NCBI GenBank assembly: GCA_021783175.1
Contig: JAJXUF010000075.1
Location: 1-15,298 of the forward strand
Source of the DNA: Pseudomonadota bacterium
GTDB lineage: Bacteria; Pseudomonadota; Gammaproteobacteria; Acidiferrobacterales; UBA6901
DNA: 15,298 bases
Direction: 5' to 3'
Below are positions 1 through 6,977 of the stretch, one piece after another. The position numbers and the translations under genes are program-made. Position 1 is the first letter of the stretch. Each line of letters starts with the position of its first letter. Below the pieces are notes generated by a model. The model made no database searches, had not been told where the DNA came from, and saw only the letters and a list, made by a program, of their open reading frames with translations.

Positions 1-1016
1 ATCGTCGCTGCGCGGATGTGCTGCAATTCGGCGAGAATGCCATCAGCCACAGTCACGGCGTTCGTTCCCTTGCGCTTGGCGATCGCTATCGTAACGGCGG
101 GTTCCTCGAAATCCGGACTGCGAACCCCGGTGTAGGCTGGACCATATCCAATGCGATTCAGATGCTCTATGTCACCCGCCCCGTCGGTGATCGTTGCAAC
201 GTCTTTGAGGTAGACCGGGCGATGAGCATGAAGCGCCACGACGAGATTGCGCACATCGTGGGCATTACGCAGCATACCCCCTGAAATTACCGTACTTACC
301 CGGTTATGGCTGACCAGGGACCCCGCAGGGATGTCGATGTTGGTAGCTTCGAGAACGCGCCTGATGTCCAGCAGCGTCACGTTGTATTGGCGCATCCGGT
401 CTAGGTCGAAGTTGACCGTAATCTGGCGCGGACGGCCACCATGAATAAAGGACAGCGATGCGCCCTGTACGCGCCGAAGGTGCTCGAGCACGTCGTCGGC
501 GATGTGACGCAAATCGCGATCATTTCTGCTGGCCGATGAAAGGGTGATCGTGACGATCGGCACATCGTCCACATCTACCGGCTTTACGAGCGGCATACGG
601 GTACCGGGCGGCATGCGATCGAGGTTGCTCATGATCCGGTCATAAAGCTTGACCAGCGAGTCCTCCTTGTTCTGTCCAACGTAAAACTGGACATTCACCA
701 CACCCATGGATTCCATCGCCGTACCATATGTGTGATCAACGCCGCTCATGCCCTGGAGGATCGCTTCCAGCGGTTTAACGATGAGCTGCTCCACTTCCTT
801 GGGAGATGCACCGGGTTTGGAAATGATAATGTTCGCCGCCGGCACGACGATCTGCGGATTTTCCTCGCGCGGAGTGACCTTCAGGGCCAATAGTCCGGCG
901 AGCAGCGCCACCAGGATAATGAGGATTGTTACTTTGCTGTCAACGAAGTATTGCGTAATGCGACCCGCAATATTGAGCCCGTCGGTATCCCCATCTTGCT
1001 TGGGCGTATCTGCCAT
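1..1016 (-). CDS. RND efflux pump inner-membrane subunit, N-terminal 338 residues (cut by window start)
   Basis: This is a proton-driven inner-membrane exporter of the AcrB/HAE1 type; the substrate cannot be told. The reading frame is open from the ATG at 1016 to the window edge. A short cytoplasmic N-terminus is followed by the first membrane helix at about residues 28-46, then PREENPQI at 49-56, a motif common just after helix 1 in one clade of these pumps. The following porter-domain segment contains PGASPKEVEQ, FYVGQNKEDSLVKLYD and a PVDVDDVPIV stretch, all typical of the family. Full-length members have about 1,000-1,050 residues, so roughly two thirds lie outside. The start is supported by AGAGGT about 6 bases upstream. 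It is the last visible gene of an operon after the TolC-like channel and the mini-adaptor, 13 bases after the latter's stop. Family assignment is secure; transported compound unknown. Confidence 0.93.
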   Translation of the reverse strand, partial: MADTPKQDGDTDGLNIAGRITQYFVDSKVTILIILVALLAGLLALKVTPREENPQIVVPAANIIISKPGASPKEVEQLIVKPLEAILQGMSGVDHTYGTAMESMGVVNVQFYVGQNKEDSLVKLYDRIMSNLDRMPPGTRMPLVKPVDVDDVPIVTITLSSASRNDRDLRHIADDVLEHLRRVQGASLSFIHGGRPRQITVNFDLDRMRQYNVTLLDIRRVLEATNIDIPAGSLVSHNRVSTVISGGMLRNAHDVRNLVVALHAHRPVYLKDVATITDGAGDIEHLNRIGYGPAYTGVRSPDFEEPAVTIAIAKRKGTNAVTVADGILAELQHIRAAT

Positions 1017-1029
1017 GATTTTACCTCTG

Positions 1030-1404
1030 TTACTTCACAGTTATCGGACTGCCGTCGTGGACATCGGTCAGGTTTCCGAGAATCAGCGTTTCGTTGCCGG
1101 AAAGACCGCTCAATATCTCGAGATCTTCCCCCTGGGTCTTGCCGACTCTGACCATGCGGAAACGCGCTAGACCATTGCGCAAAACAAATACCCCCGGAAT
1201 TCCGCCACGCTTGATGAACGCGGCGCGTGGTATCAACACATTCACCGTGGGCCCTATTGCGTGCAATACGAGCACCTGGCGTTGGAGTTGCGGCAGCGCC
1301 AGCGGGGGCGACGGAGGTTTCCCGCTACTGCAGGCGCCTAGGGAAAATGCAGCCAGCAGCGGACTCGCAATGAGTAGGCGATCCCAGTGGGTCTTGATCC
1401 GCAT
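1030..1404 (-). CDS. Short lipoprotein resembling only the C-terminal domain of an RND membrane-fusion (adaptor) protein
   Basis: This 124-residue protein has a lipoprotein signal peptide with a hydrophobic stretch at residues 10-22 and lipobox LGAC, giving lipidated Cys25. A proline-rich linker (about 28-40) follows, then residues 54-123, which read like the last domain of HlyD/AcrA adaptors: a VxIPRAAF strand, GGIPGVFVLRNG, FRMVRVG, and the closing ILSGLSGNETLIL and DGSPI elements. The biotin-lipoyl and alpha-hairpin domains that normally make an adaptor of 350-400 residues are absent. It sits between the outer-membrane channel (23 bases upstream) and the pump (13 bases downstream), so a role in the same exporter is inferred. 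The ATG at 1404 is chosen because AGGAAA lies about 8 bases upstream; a TTG at 1431 in frame overlaps the preceding stop and is less likely. Residue +2 after Cys is Ser, not the Asp that retains E. coli lipoproteins in the inner membrane. It may be a remnant of a deleted adaptor or a true reduced form. Confidence 0.8.
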   Translation of the reverse strand: MRIKTHWDRLLIASPLLAAFSLGACSSGKPPSPPLALPQLQRQVLVLHAIGPTVNVLIPRAAFIKRGGIPGVFVLRNGLARFRMVRVGKTQGEDLEILSGLSGNETLILGNLTDVHDGSPITVK

Positions 1405-1427
1405 GAACACGTTTCCTAATGAGATGG

Positions 1428-2765
1428 TCAATTGGGGGCGGTGAGCGTGCCTTCAGCCAGTTCAAGCTGCGCCTCGCTCGTCGCAAGCTCAAGCGACGAG
1501 GCAAGCTTTTCATTCCGAGCCTCGACCAGCAGCCGCTCGGACATCAGCACATCCAGCAGAATAGTGCGACCCTCGCCGTAGCGCTGCTTGACGAGATCCA
1601 CGGTCGCGCGGGCCTTGGACACATTTTTCGCAGCAATCGCGCGCCGCGCCTCAGCCTCCTGCACGTTGAAGTAAGCCGTCCGTACCTCGTCGCGAATTTC
1701 CTGTTCCAGACTGCTTGCTTGTAATTGCGCCTCATTCGCTTGATAGCGGGCGGCCGCCAGTTCGCTGCTGTCGTGACCGCCGCGATACAGGTTCATGCTT
1801 ACGATCCCCATGATGCTCTGAGAATTGTTGGCGAACCCGAAATGGTCGTCATACCAATCGCTCTTGGCGACGACGCTGAACTGTGGTTTTAGCGCGGCCC
1901 GAGCTTCCCGAACCCCGGCTTGCCCCGCCGATGTCAGCGAGCGCGCAGCCTGGAGGTCTTGGCGATTAGTCAGTGCGCGCTGTTCAATCACTGGCAGTGG
2001 ATCAATCGGCGCGGCAACCGCTTCCTGCCAGGATGCAATTTGTACGTCTTGGTCCATGGGCATACCCATGGCGAGCTTGAGCTGGTCAAGCGACCGCTGC
2101 TCCCGGTTTATGGCCTTTTCGCGGGCGCTCTGGGTGGCCGCAAGGTTGAGTTCCGCTGTCATGCGGTCTGACACGACGATACGTCCTTCGCGCACTAGTC
2201 GGGCAGTCGTGTCCGCGTGCTCCTGCGCGGCGCTAACGGCGTCATTGGCGATTTGCTCGCCATAAATCGCAGCCTGGGCGGCGAGGTAAGCACGGATTAT
2301 GCCGAATATCGTCTGTTGGCGGGCGTAGTCGACGCCAAAATCTGCCGCATGCTCGTCGTCGCGCGCGCGGCGGATCGCCGCACTTAGTCTTCCGCCGGTG
2401 TAAATCGGTAGTTGCAACGCAAGCTCGCTCGCATGCAGGGTGCTGGCGCTCGGGTGGTTCAGGGCGTCCGCGGTGAAATCGGTGGCCGGATTGACTGAGC
2501 GGGTATTGAGCTTGTCGGCAAAAGCGTCCAGGGGATTGTTGCTGCGACGCACAAGGTAGCTGGCATCCAGCTGCGGTAGACGCCCGGACTTGGCCATCCC
2601 AACGCGAGCATGCGCGGCACGCGCCCGCTCGCTTGTCGTTTGCAGTGCGAAATTATGATCGAGACCGTAACGTACAGCCTGATCCAGCGTGATCAGGTCT
2701 GCGGCTTGCACGCTAGACAATGCAAAAACGGCAAGCCCGACGGACAGAATTAGTCTGGTTCCCAT
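1428..2765 (-). CDS. TolC-family outer membrane efflux channel
   Basis: This is the outer-membrane exit duct of a tripartite exporter, 445 residues long, within the usual 420-500 range. A signal peptide of about 21 residues ends in VQA before ADLITLDQAV, the typical first helix of the mature protein (xLxxAVxxGLxxN). Two repeated halves with long coiled-coil helices can be followed: around YLAAQAAIYGEQ and again near the C-terminus at YFNVQEAEARRAIAAKN and QRYGEGRTILLDVL, a position where OEP family members commonly have Y-x-x-G-x-x-x-x-x-D-L. The MNLYRGGHDSSELAAA segment resembles the conserved (L/P)-ly-x-G-G-x-xxaxi region at the start of a helix. The start at 2765 is chosen because CCAGGAGAGG ends 3 bases upstream; a TTG 18 bases earlier would place this site inside the gene. 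The gene leads the exporter operon. Family certain; exact partner inferred from position. Confidence 0.94.
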   Translation of the reverse strand: MGTRLILSVGLAVFALSSVQAADLITLDQAVRYGLDHNFALQTTSERARAAHARVGMAKSGRLPQLDASYLVRRSNNPLDAFADKLNTRSVNPATDFTADALNHPSASTLHASELALQLPIYTGGRLSAAIRRARDDEHAADFGVDYARQQTIFGIIRAYLAAQAAIYGEQIANDAVSAAQEHADTTARLVREGRIVVSDRMTAELNLAATQSAREKAINREQRSLDQLKLAMGMPMDQDVQIASWQEAVAAPIDPLPVIEQRALTNRQDLQAARSLTSAGQAGVREARAALKPQFSVVAKSDWYDDHFGFANNSQSIMGIVSMNLYRGGHDSSELAAARYQANEAQLQASSLEQEIRDEVRTAYFNVQEAEARRAIAAKNVSKARATVDLVKQRYGEGRTILLDVLMSERLLVEARNEKLASSLELATSEAQLELAEGTLTAPN

Positions 2766-2828
2766 GGCCCTCTCCTGGCTCAACAGTCCCCTCCGTCCGT
2801 TTTTGTTCTTATGTAGCCCCGGTCAATG

Positions 2829-2840
2829 GTGCCGAGGCAC
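2829..2840. repeat. Small inverted repeat between hemJ and the TolC-like gene
   Basis: GTGCCGAGGCAC is a 5-base inverted repeat with a 2-base centre. It lies in the 93-base gap after the hemJ stop. On the minus strand a T-run precedes it instead of following it, so it does not look like a rho-independent terminator for hemJ. No convincing sigma-70 promoter for the exporter operon was seen in this gap. Confidence 0.35.
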
Positions 2841-2858
2841 GCAAAAATCAATCCTGAA

Positions 2859-3272
2859 TCAACCTGGCTTGACCACAACCAGGATCACGACAGCAACCAA
2901 AATCAGCGCCGGCAGTTCGTTGAGCCACCGGTAAAACACATGCGCGTGCCGGTTGCGGTCGTTGCGGAAGTCGAGCAGAAGCTTTCCGCAATAAATATGG
3001 TAGACGATGAGTACGCAAACAAGTGCGAGCTTCAGGTCAAGCCACAGACCGTGGAAACCGTACCCAAGCCAGAGCCACAGACCGAATGCGATGGTCAGGA
3101 CCGCTCCGGGGGTCATAATACCAAAGTAGAGTTTGCGCTCCATAATCTTGAACCTCTCCCGACTTACGCGGTCCTCCGCCATGGCGTGATAGACGAACAG
3201 ACGAGGGAGATAAAAGAGACCGGCAAACCACGTTACCATAAATATGATGTGTAGGGATTTGACCCAAAGCAT
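2859..3272 (-). CDS. hemJ: HemJ-type protoporphyrinogen IX oxidase
   Basis: HemJ oxidises protoporphyrinogen IX to protoporphyrin IX, the next-to-last step of heme synthesis, in the inner membrane. The 137-residue protein matches the family's usual length of about 140. It opens with MLWVKSLHIIF (His8), continues with WFAGLFYLPRLFVYH (residues 15-29, including Arg24 and His29), ERKLYFGIMTPGA (45-57), LKLALVCVLIVYH (80-92, including Lys81) and YRWLNELP near the C-terminus. Four hydrophobic segments can be placed at about 5-25, 52-72, 80-100 and 118-135. The start at 3272 is supported by GGAG about 7 bases upstream and by family length; the open frame continues upstream to 3356, but that part overlaps the end of the thioredoxin-like gene and lacks homology-like sequence. 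It follows that gene by 22 bases, suggesting co-transcription. Identification is strong; electron acceptor not visible. Confidence 0.92.
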   Translation of the reverse strand: MLWVKSLHIIFMVTWFAGLFYLPRLFVYHAMAEDRVSRERFKIMERKLYFGIMTPGAVLTIAFGLWLWLGYGFHGLWLDLKLALVCVLIVYHIYCGKLLLDFRNDRNRHAHVFYRWLNELPALILVAVVILVVVKPG

Positions 3273-3294
3273 GACGGTCTCCGTGGATGTGGGG

Positions 3295-3864
3295 TTAGCC
3301 GGCTGGATCGTGCGCAGTGGAGCTTTTACTTCTGGCGACGGCACCAACCGATCCATTAGGCAGCATTGCTACAACGCGCGCACGCAACCCGGCCCAGTCA
3401 ACCGGTCCAATGTGATTTGCGATTATCCGCCCGTTAGAAGTAATTAATATGTCGCGCGGTATGGCCAAAACGCCGCCAAACGCCCGCGCCGCCGCCCCAT
3501 TCGTGTCCAACGCGACCGGATAGGGAACCTTAAATCTTCGCGCAAAGTCCGCAACCAGGACAGGGGGATCCGTCGGCGATGCCACTGCAATGAGGTCCAG
3601 TCCGTGAGGATGCAGGTCCTGATAAAGTGCCGCCAGACGCGGAATTTCGCGGACACAGGGGGTGCAAGTAACAGACCAGAAAACCACAAGCAGCGGCTTG
3701 CCGCGCAATGCCGACATCGAAACTTGGCTGCCATCAAGCAGCGTGAAGGTCAGCACCGGGGCCCGCTGCATGGATGCCAGATGCGACCATTGCCAGATAG
3801 TTGCAGCGATGACCATTCCCGCGAAGATTAGCGCAAAAAGACGCAAGGTTTGATTCACGGACAT
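3295..3864 (-). CDS. TlpA/ResA-family membrane-anchored thioredoxin-like protein
   Basis: This protein probably carries out thiol-disulfide exchange on the periplasmic face of the inner membrane. The 189 residues begin with an uncleaved-looking membrane anchor (about 7-25), followed by a TlpA-type thioredoxin fold: FTLLDGSQVSMSALRGKPLLVVFWS, then the redox motif CTPC at residues 67-70, the EIPRLAALY helix, and the cis-proline in GGVLAIPRD (Pro136). The Trp that often precedes the first Cys is Thr here. A basic 20-residue C-terminal tail shows no recognisable motif. The start at 3864 gives a sensible anchor, although its ribosome binding site is weak (CGGA very close to ATG). hemJ follows 22 bases downstream, so the pair may serve heme or cytochrome c maturation, where such proteins keep apocytochrome cysteines reduced; that role is inferred, not shown. 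Confidence 0.9.
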   Translation of the reverse strand: MSVNQTLRLFALIFAGMVIAATIWQWSHLASMQRAPVLTFTLLDGSQVSMSALRGKPLLVVFWSVTCTPCVREIPRLAALYQDLHPHGLDLIAVASPTDPPVLVADFARRFKVPYPVALDTNGAAARAFGGVLAIPRDILITSNGRIIANHIGPVDWAGLRARVVAMLPNGSVGAVARSKSSTAHDPAG

Positions 3865-3884
3865 TTCCGGTTAAAGTCTTGGCT

Positions 3885-3897
3885 GGTTATTGTAACC
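3885..3897 (-). promoter_or_regulatory. Possible promoter -10 region within an inverted repeat, upstream of the TlpA-like gene
   Basis: GGTTATTGTAACC is a perfect 5-base inverted repeat with a 3-base centre. Read on the minus strand its middle is TACAAT, five of six matches to a sigma-70 -10 box, about 25 bases before the ATG at 3864. No good -35 box lies at the right distance, so the site could depend on an activator or the repeat could be an operator. Weak evidence. Confidence 0.3.
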
Positions 3898-3909
3898 GGG
3901 TTCGCTCAC

Positions 3910-3939
3910 CGCTGCAGCGCTGCCGCAGCTGCGCGCAGC
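3910..3939. repeat. Chain of overlapping GC-rich palindromes in the hemW/tlpA-like gap
   Basis: Four perfect palindromes overlap or abut here: CGCTGCAGCG (3910-3919), GCAGCGCTGC (3914-3923), GCAGCTGC (3925-3932) and GCTGCGCGCAGC (3928-3939). The 178-base gap they occupy lies after the hemW stop and before the TlpA-like gene, so a transcript from hemW would fold strongly here. No T-run follows on either strand, so a plain rho-independent terminator is not supported. The last 12-mer recurs at 7767-7778. Confidence 0.6.
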
Positions 3940-4042
3940 ATGCCCTTTATGTAGCAGATTTTGGGTCTCGGTGCGCAATAGTGAGCCGGGCCCTGCGTAA
4001 TGCAGCGACTCGCCACATCCTGAATCCAGCAACGACCTGCGC

Positions 4043-5239
4043 TCAAGTGCCCTCGGTCTCGTCGACCGGGGGCAGAAACATTGCGATCAGATCGTTTAGA
4101 AAGCGCCTGCCCAGCGCTGTCGGCAAGATCATGCCGCCCTCCCGCCGAACAAGACCCCGATCAGCGGCGGCCTGCAACGGCCCCTCGATCAAAGAGACCG
4201 GTAAGCCGGTGCGCTGCGTGAACAGTTTGTCCGTAATTCCGCGTTGCAGCCGCAGGCCATTCAACATGAATTCGAACGCGGCTTCCGCGGGTGAAAGCTG
4301 CCGCTCGCCACCGAGGACCGCAGGAGTCGGAGATTTGCGCATGTATTCTTCGGGTTGTTTCACCTTCCACAGTCGCGTGATCCCGTCAGCCTGGCTAATC
4401 TTGGCATGAGCACCGGCACCGATGCCTAGGTAGTCCCCGAATTGCCAGTAGTTCAGATTGTGCCGACATTCTCTTTCCGGCCTGGCGTAGGCAGATACTT
4501 CGTAATGCAGATAACCGGCAGCGGTGACGCGCGCCAGAATCGCATCCTGCATCGTCGCTACGATATCCTCGTCAGGCAGGTGCAACGGAGGCGCCGAATG
4601 AAATAGTGTGTTGGGCTCTATCGTAAGTTGGTAAATTGACAGATGGGCAGGTTGCATCGCGATCGCAATGTCAACATCATCAAGAGCCGATTCGATTGAT
4701 TGCTGCGGTAAAGCGTACATCAGATCCAGATTCAAGTTGTCGAAGCCAGCTGCGCGTGCTGCATGTGCTGCGCGTAAGGCCTCTTCAGCGTTGTGGATCC
4801 GCCCCAACGACATTAGCATGCTGGTCTCGAAGCTTTGGATGCCCAACGAAAGCCGATTGATGCCCGCTTCGCGATAACCGTCAAAGTGTTCCGCTTCCAC
4901 AGTGCCCGGATTTGCCTCCAGGGTAATTTCGGTCGTCGGTAGCAGTGGCAGTCGTGCGTGAACTTCAGATAGAAGCCGGGCAATGGCTTGCGGGGAGAAC
5001 AGGCTGGGTGTACCGCCACCTATGAAAACGCTGTGAATTTTGCGACCCCATATGCGCGGCAAATCCTGTTCGAGGTCAGCGAGGAGTGCGTCGATGTAGC
5101 GCGCTTCTGGCGGGTATGCTTGCGCACCTGCCTTGTTGCCTAGGGCGTGGGAATTGAAGTCGCAGTAAGGACATTTCTGCACACACCATGGCAGGTGTAT
5201 GTAAAGCGTCAGCGGTGGAGGAGCAGAAAAACTGAACAT
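4043..5239 (-). CDS. hemW: HemW heme chaperone, radical SAM family
   Basis: HemW belongs to the coproporphyrinogen III dehydrogenase-like radical SAM proteins but is now regarded as a heme chaperone that delivers heme to respiratory enzymes. The 398 residues include YIHLPWCVQKCPYCDFNSH with the CxxxCxxC iron-sulfur motif at Cys19, Cys23 and Cys26. The next position that is Cys in true HemN (CxC) is Phe here, which points to HemW. GGGTPSLF (about 74-81), the SLGIQSF segment, and HNLNYWQFGDYLGIGAGAHAKI are further family hallmarks; a winged-helix-like C-terminal domain follows (ERQLSPAEAAFEFMLNGLRL). The start at 5239 fits the family, though no strong ribosome binding site precedes it. In E. 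coli hemW directly follows rdgB; here an EamA exporter lies between them. Own promoter predicted upstream. Confidence 0.95.
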   Translation of the reverse strand: MFSFSAPPPLTLYIHLPWCVQKCPYCDFNSHALGNKAGAQAYPPEARYIDALLADLEQDLPRIWGRKIHSVFIGGGTPSLFSPQAIARLLSEVHARLPLLPTTEITLEANPGTVEAEHFDGYREAGINRLSLGIQSFETSMLMSLGRIHNAEEALRAAHAARAAGFDNLNLDLMYALPQQSIESALDDVDIAIAMQPAHLSIYQLTIEPNTLFHSAPPLHLPDEDIVATMQDAILARVTAAGYLHYEVSAYARPERECRHNLNYWQFGDYLGIGAGAHAKISQADGITRLWKVKQPEEYMRKSPTPAVLGGERQLSPAEAAFEFMLNGLRLQRGITDKLFTQRTGLPVSLIEGPLQAAADRGLVRREGGMILPTALGRRFLNDLIAMFLPPVDETEGT

Positions 5240-5267
5240 CGCAGGGTACGATCTGGCGGAGAGCGTG

Positions 5268-5296
5268 ATTCTATCACCGGTGCATCGGCTTGACGA
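5268..5296 (-). promoter_or_regulatory. Predicted sigma-70 promoter for hemW
   Basis: On the minus strand TCGTCA (5296-5291, four of six matches to the -35 consensus) is separated by 17 bases from TAGAAT (5273-5268, five of six matches to the -10 consensus). Transcription would start near 5261, giving a leader of about 21 bases. This suggests hemW need not rely on read-through from the upstream exporter gene. Confidence 0.45.
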
Positions 5297-5309
5297 TTGT
5301 TTGATGGCA

Positions 5310-5335
5310 GCGCCTGCTATTGGCAGGGGGGGCGC
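5310..5335. repeat. Imperfect hairpin between the EamA gene and hemW
   Basis: GCGCCTGC (5310-5317) can pair with GCAGG...GCGC (5323-5335), leaving a TATTG loop and a G-rich bulge. It lies 40-65 bases past the stop of the EamA transporter gene on the minus strand. It may slow or end transcription from that gene, but no T-run follows, so it is not called a terminator. Confidence 0.3.
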
Positions 5336-5375
5336 AACGAATCTGGCAGGTAGATGCCGTTCTTGGCTCTGTTTA

Positions 5376-6341
5376 CTAGGCCGCCCGCCGCTTACAAGTG
5401 CTGACCAGAATCACTGCGCCGACGATGATCAGCATGCCGGTAATTTGGCGTGGGCCGAGCGATTCATCCAGTACCCACCAGCCGAGAACCACCGCCACCA
5501 TGGGGTTGACGTAGGCATAGGTGCTCAAGGCGGCAGGACTAACCGAATGTAGCAACCACACGTACGCCGCGTACGCCAGGCCCGAGCCAAAGACGGCGAG
5601 GTATGCCAGGGCGACGACGGCTTTCGGCGTCCACTGCCAGCCATGCCCTTCACCGATAAGCAGGCCGACCAAGCAAAGAATTAAGCCGGCGAACAGGGAT
5701 TGCATGGCAGCCGACATCAATGCGGGCGTTGCCGGACGTTTGTTCTTGACGTAAATGGAGCCGCCTGCCCAGGACAGCGCCGCTAACAGAATGGCCAATT
5801 GCCCGAGAAGGTGATCGAGAGCCAGCCCGCCCCGCGGTGCAAGCAGAAATGCCACTCCGCCAAAACCAAATACAAGTCCCCAGGTGGCACGCAACCCCAA
5901 CCGCTGGCCATGAGTGCCAAGACGGCCCAGGCCAGTTAGCCACAAGGCTGTGGTGGCGGCAATAAGCGCTGCCTGGTTGGAAGGAACCGACTTTTCGCCC
6001 CACACGACAAGGCCATTGGCTACCACCAACAGCAACAAACCGACGATAAATATGCTACGCCATTCAGCGGAATCGCTAGGGAATTTCTGGCCTGTCAGGC
6101 GCGCGTAGATGGACAGGACAAGACCGGCCGAAAGAAAGCGAATACCTGCAAATAGCAACGGCGGGACTGTTGCCACCCCTATGCGTATGGCGAGATAAGT
6201 TGATCCCCAGACAAGGTAGACAACTGAAAAGGCCAGGAAGACTTTTAAGCGCCAGCGCAGTTCCGGGGAAGCGACCGCAGTTGAACCGTGTACCCTTGCT
6301 TCTGGCGCACCCCGATTATGCGCGTTCTTCACGAAGGCCAT
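5376..6341 (-). CDS. EamA-family (drug/metabolite transporter superfamily) exporter
   Basis: This is a 321-residue inner-membrane transporter of the DMT superfamily, whose members usually export amino acids or other small metabolites; the substrate is not predictable here. After a hydrophilic N-terminus of about 30 residues come ten hydrophobic segments arranged as two EamA repeats. The first has the typical YLVWGSTYLAIRIG entrance, PPLLFAGIRFL and PSNQAALIAATTALW; the second begins at LLGQLAILLAALSWAGGSIY and includes SGLAYAAYVWLL and STYAYVNPMVAVVLGWWVLDE, the usual last-but-one helix motif. This pattern is closest to YedA-like proteins. It ends in CKRRAA, a positively charged cytosolic tail. 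It begins 25 bases after rdgB and is read in the same direction, so it is probably in that operon. The ATG at 6341 lacks a strong ribosome binding site and no other start fits better. Confidence 0.92.
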   Translation of the reverse strand: MAFVKNAHNRGAPEARVHGSTAVASPELRWRLKVFLAFSVVYLVWGSTYLAIRIGVATVPPLLFAGIRFLSAGLVLSIYARLTGQKFPSDSAEWRSIFIVGLLLLVVANGLVVWGEKSVPSNQAALIAATTALWLTGLGRLGTHGQRLGLRATWGLVFGFGGVAFLLAPRGGLALDHLLGQLAILLAALSWAGGSIYVKNKRPATPALMSAAMQSLFAGLILCLVGLLIGEGHGWQWTPKAVVALAYLAVFGSGLAYAAYVWLLHSVSPAALSTYAYVNPMVAVVLGWWVLDESLGPRQITGMLIIVGAVILVSTCKRRAA

Positions 6342-6366
6342 TGCATTGCTCGCAAAACCAATGCGG

Positions 6367-6969
6367 CTAAGGCTGGGCGCGACGTAAGGCCTCCAGTAAC
6401 TGGCGCAAAGCCTGGCCTCGATGGCTCAGTGAATTCTTGACCTGCGGGGCAAGCTCTGCAGCCGAGCAGTGGTGTGTCGGAACAAAAAACAACGGATCGT
6501 AGCCGAAGCCACTGCTACCGCGAGCCTCTGAGAGAATGCGGCCTTCCCAAGTTCCATGGCATATAAGCGGCGTCGGATCAAACTCGTGTCGAAGGTAGAC
6601 CAACACGCACTGAAAGCGCGCCGTACGTTGGCGTTCGGGTACATCGGTCAACTCTGCCAGGAGCTTTTCTAGATTCTGCCGATCATTCGCCCCGCGCCCC
6701 GCGTATCGTGCCGAATAGATGCCGGGCGCCCCGTCCAGCGCGTCCACTTCCAGGCCCGAATCATCGGCGATCGCGGGCAACCCGCTGTAATGTGCCGCAT
6801 TGCGCGCTTTGATAATCGCATTCTCGACGAAAGTCAGGCCGGTCTCCTCCGCCTCCGGTACCTGGAACTCCGCTTGCGGCCGTACCTCGTAGTGCAGGTC
6901 CGCGAGCAGTTGGGCAAACTCCCGCACTTTGCCCGGATTATTGCTGGCAAGTACGATGCGGTGCGTCAT
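6367..6969 (-). CDS. rdgB: RdgB: dITP/XTP (non-canonical purine NTP) pyrophosphatase
   Basis: RdgB (HAM1/ITPase family) hydrolyses dITP, ITP and XTP to monophosphates plus pyrophosphate and so keeps deaminated purines out of DNA and RNA. The 200-residue protein has the normal family length (about 197). SNNPGK at residues 9-14 is the triphosphate-binding motif, [11 protein letters not shown] (68-78) holds the catalytic Asp and metal ligands, GFGYDPLF (154-161) recognises the base, and SHRGQAL (182-188) closes the pocket. Its ATG lies 8 bases after the rph stop, with a weak AAGA site in front, so translation is probably coupled to rph. The rph-rdgB pairing is common in beta- and gammaproteobacteria. 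Nothing abnormal is visible. Confidence 0.97.
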   Translation of the reverse strand: MTHRIVLASNNPGKVREFAQLLADLHYEVRPQAEFQVPEAEETGLTFVENAIIKARNAAHYSGLPAIADDSGLEVDALDGAPGIYSARYAGRGANDRQNLEKLLAELTDVPERQRTARFQCVLVYLRHEFDPTPLICHGTWEGRILSEARGSSGFGYDPLFFVPTHHCSAAELAPQVKNSLSHRGQALRQLLEALRRAQP

Positions 6970-6977
6970 GTTCTTTG

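Noticed and set aside
1030..1404. Pseudogene call for the mini-adaptor
   Set aside because: The frame, lipobox, ribosome site and spacing are intact and no remains of the missing domains are found nearby, so a functional or at least expressed gene is the better call.
2826..3254. Plus-strand open frame of 142 residues
   Set aside because: It runs opposite hemJ, and its charged, unpatterned sequence fits a shadow frame.
3272..3356. N-terminal extension of HemJ by 28 residues
   Set aside because: It overlaps the end of the TlpA-like gene, lacks family similarity, and the ATG at 3272 has its own ribosome site and gives family length.
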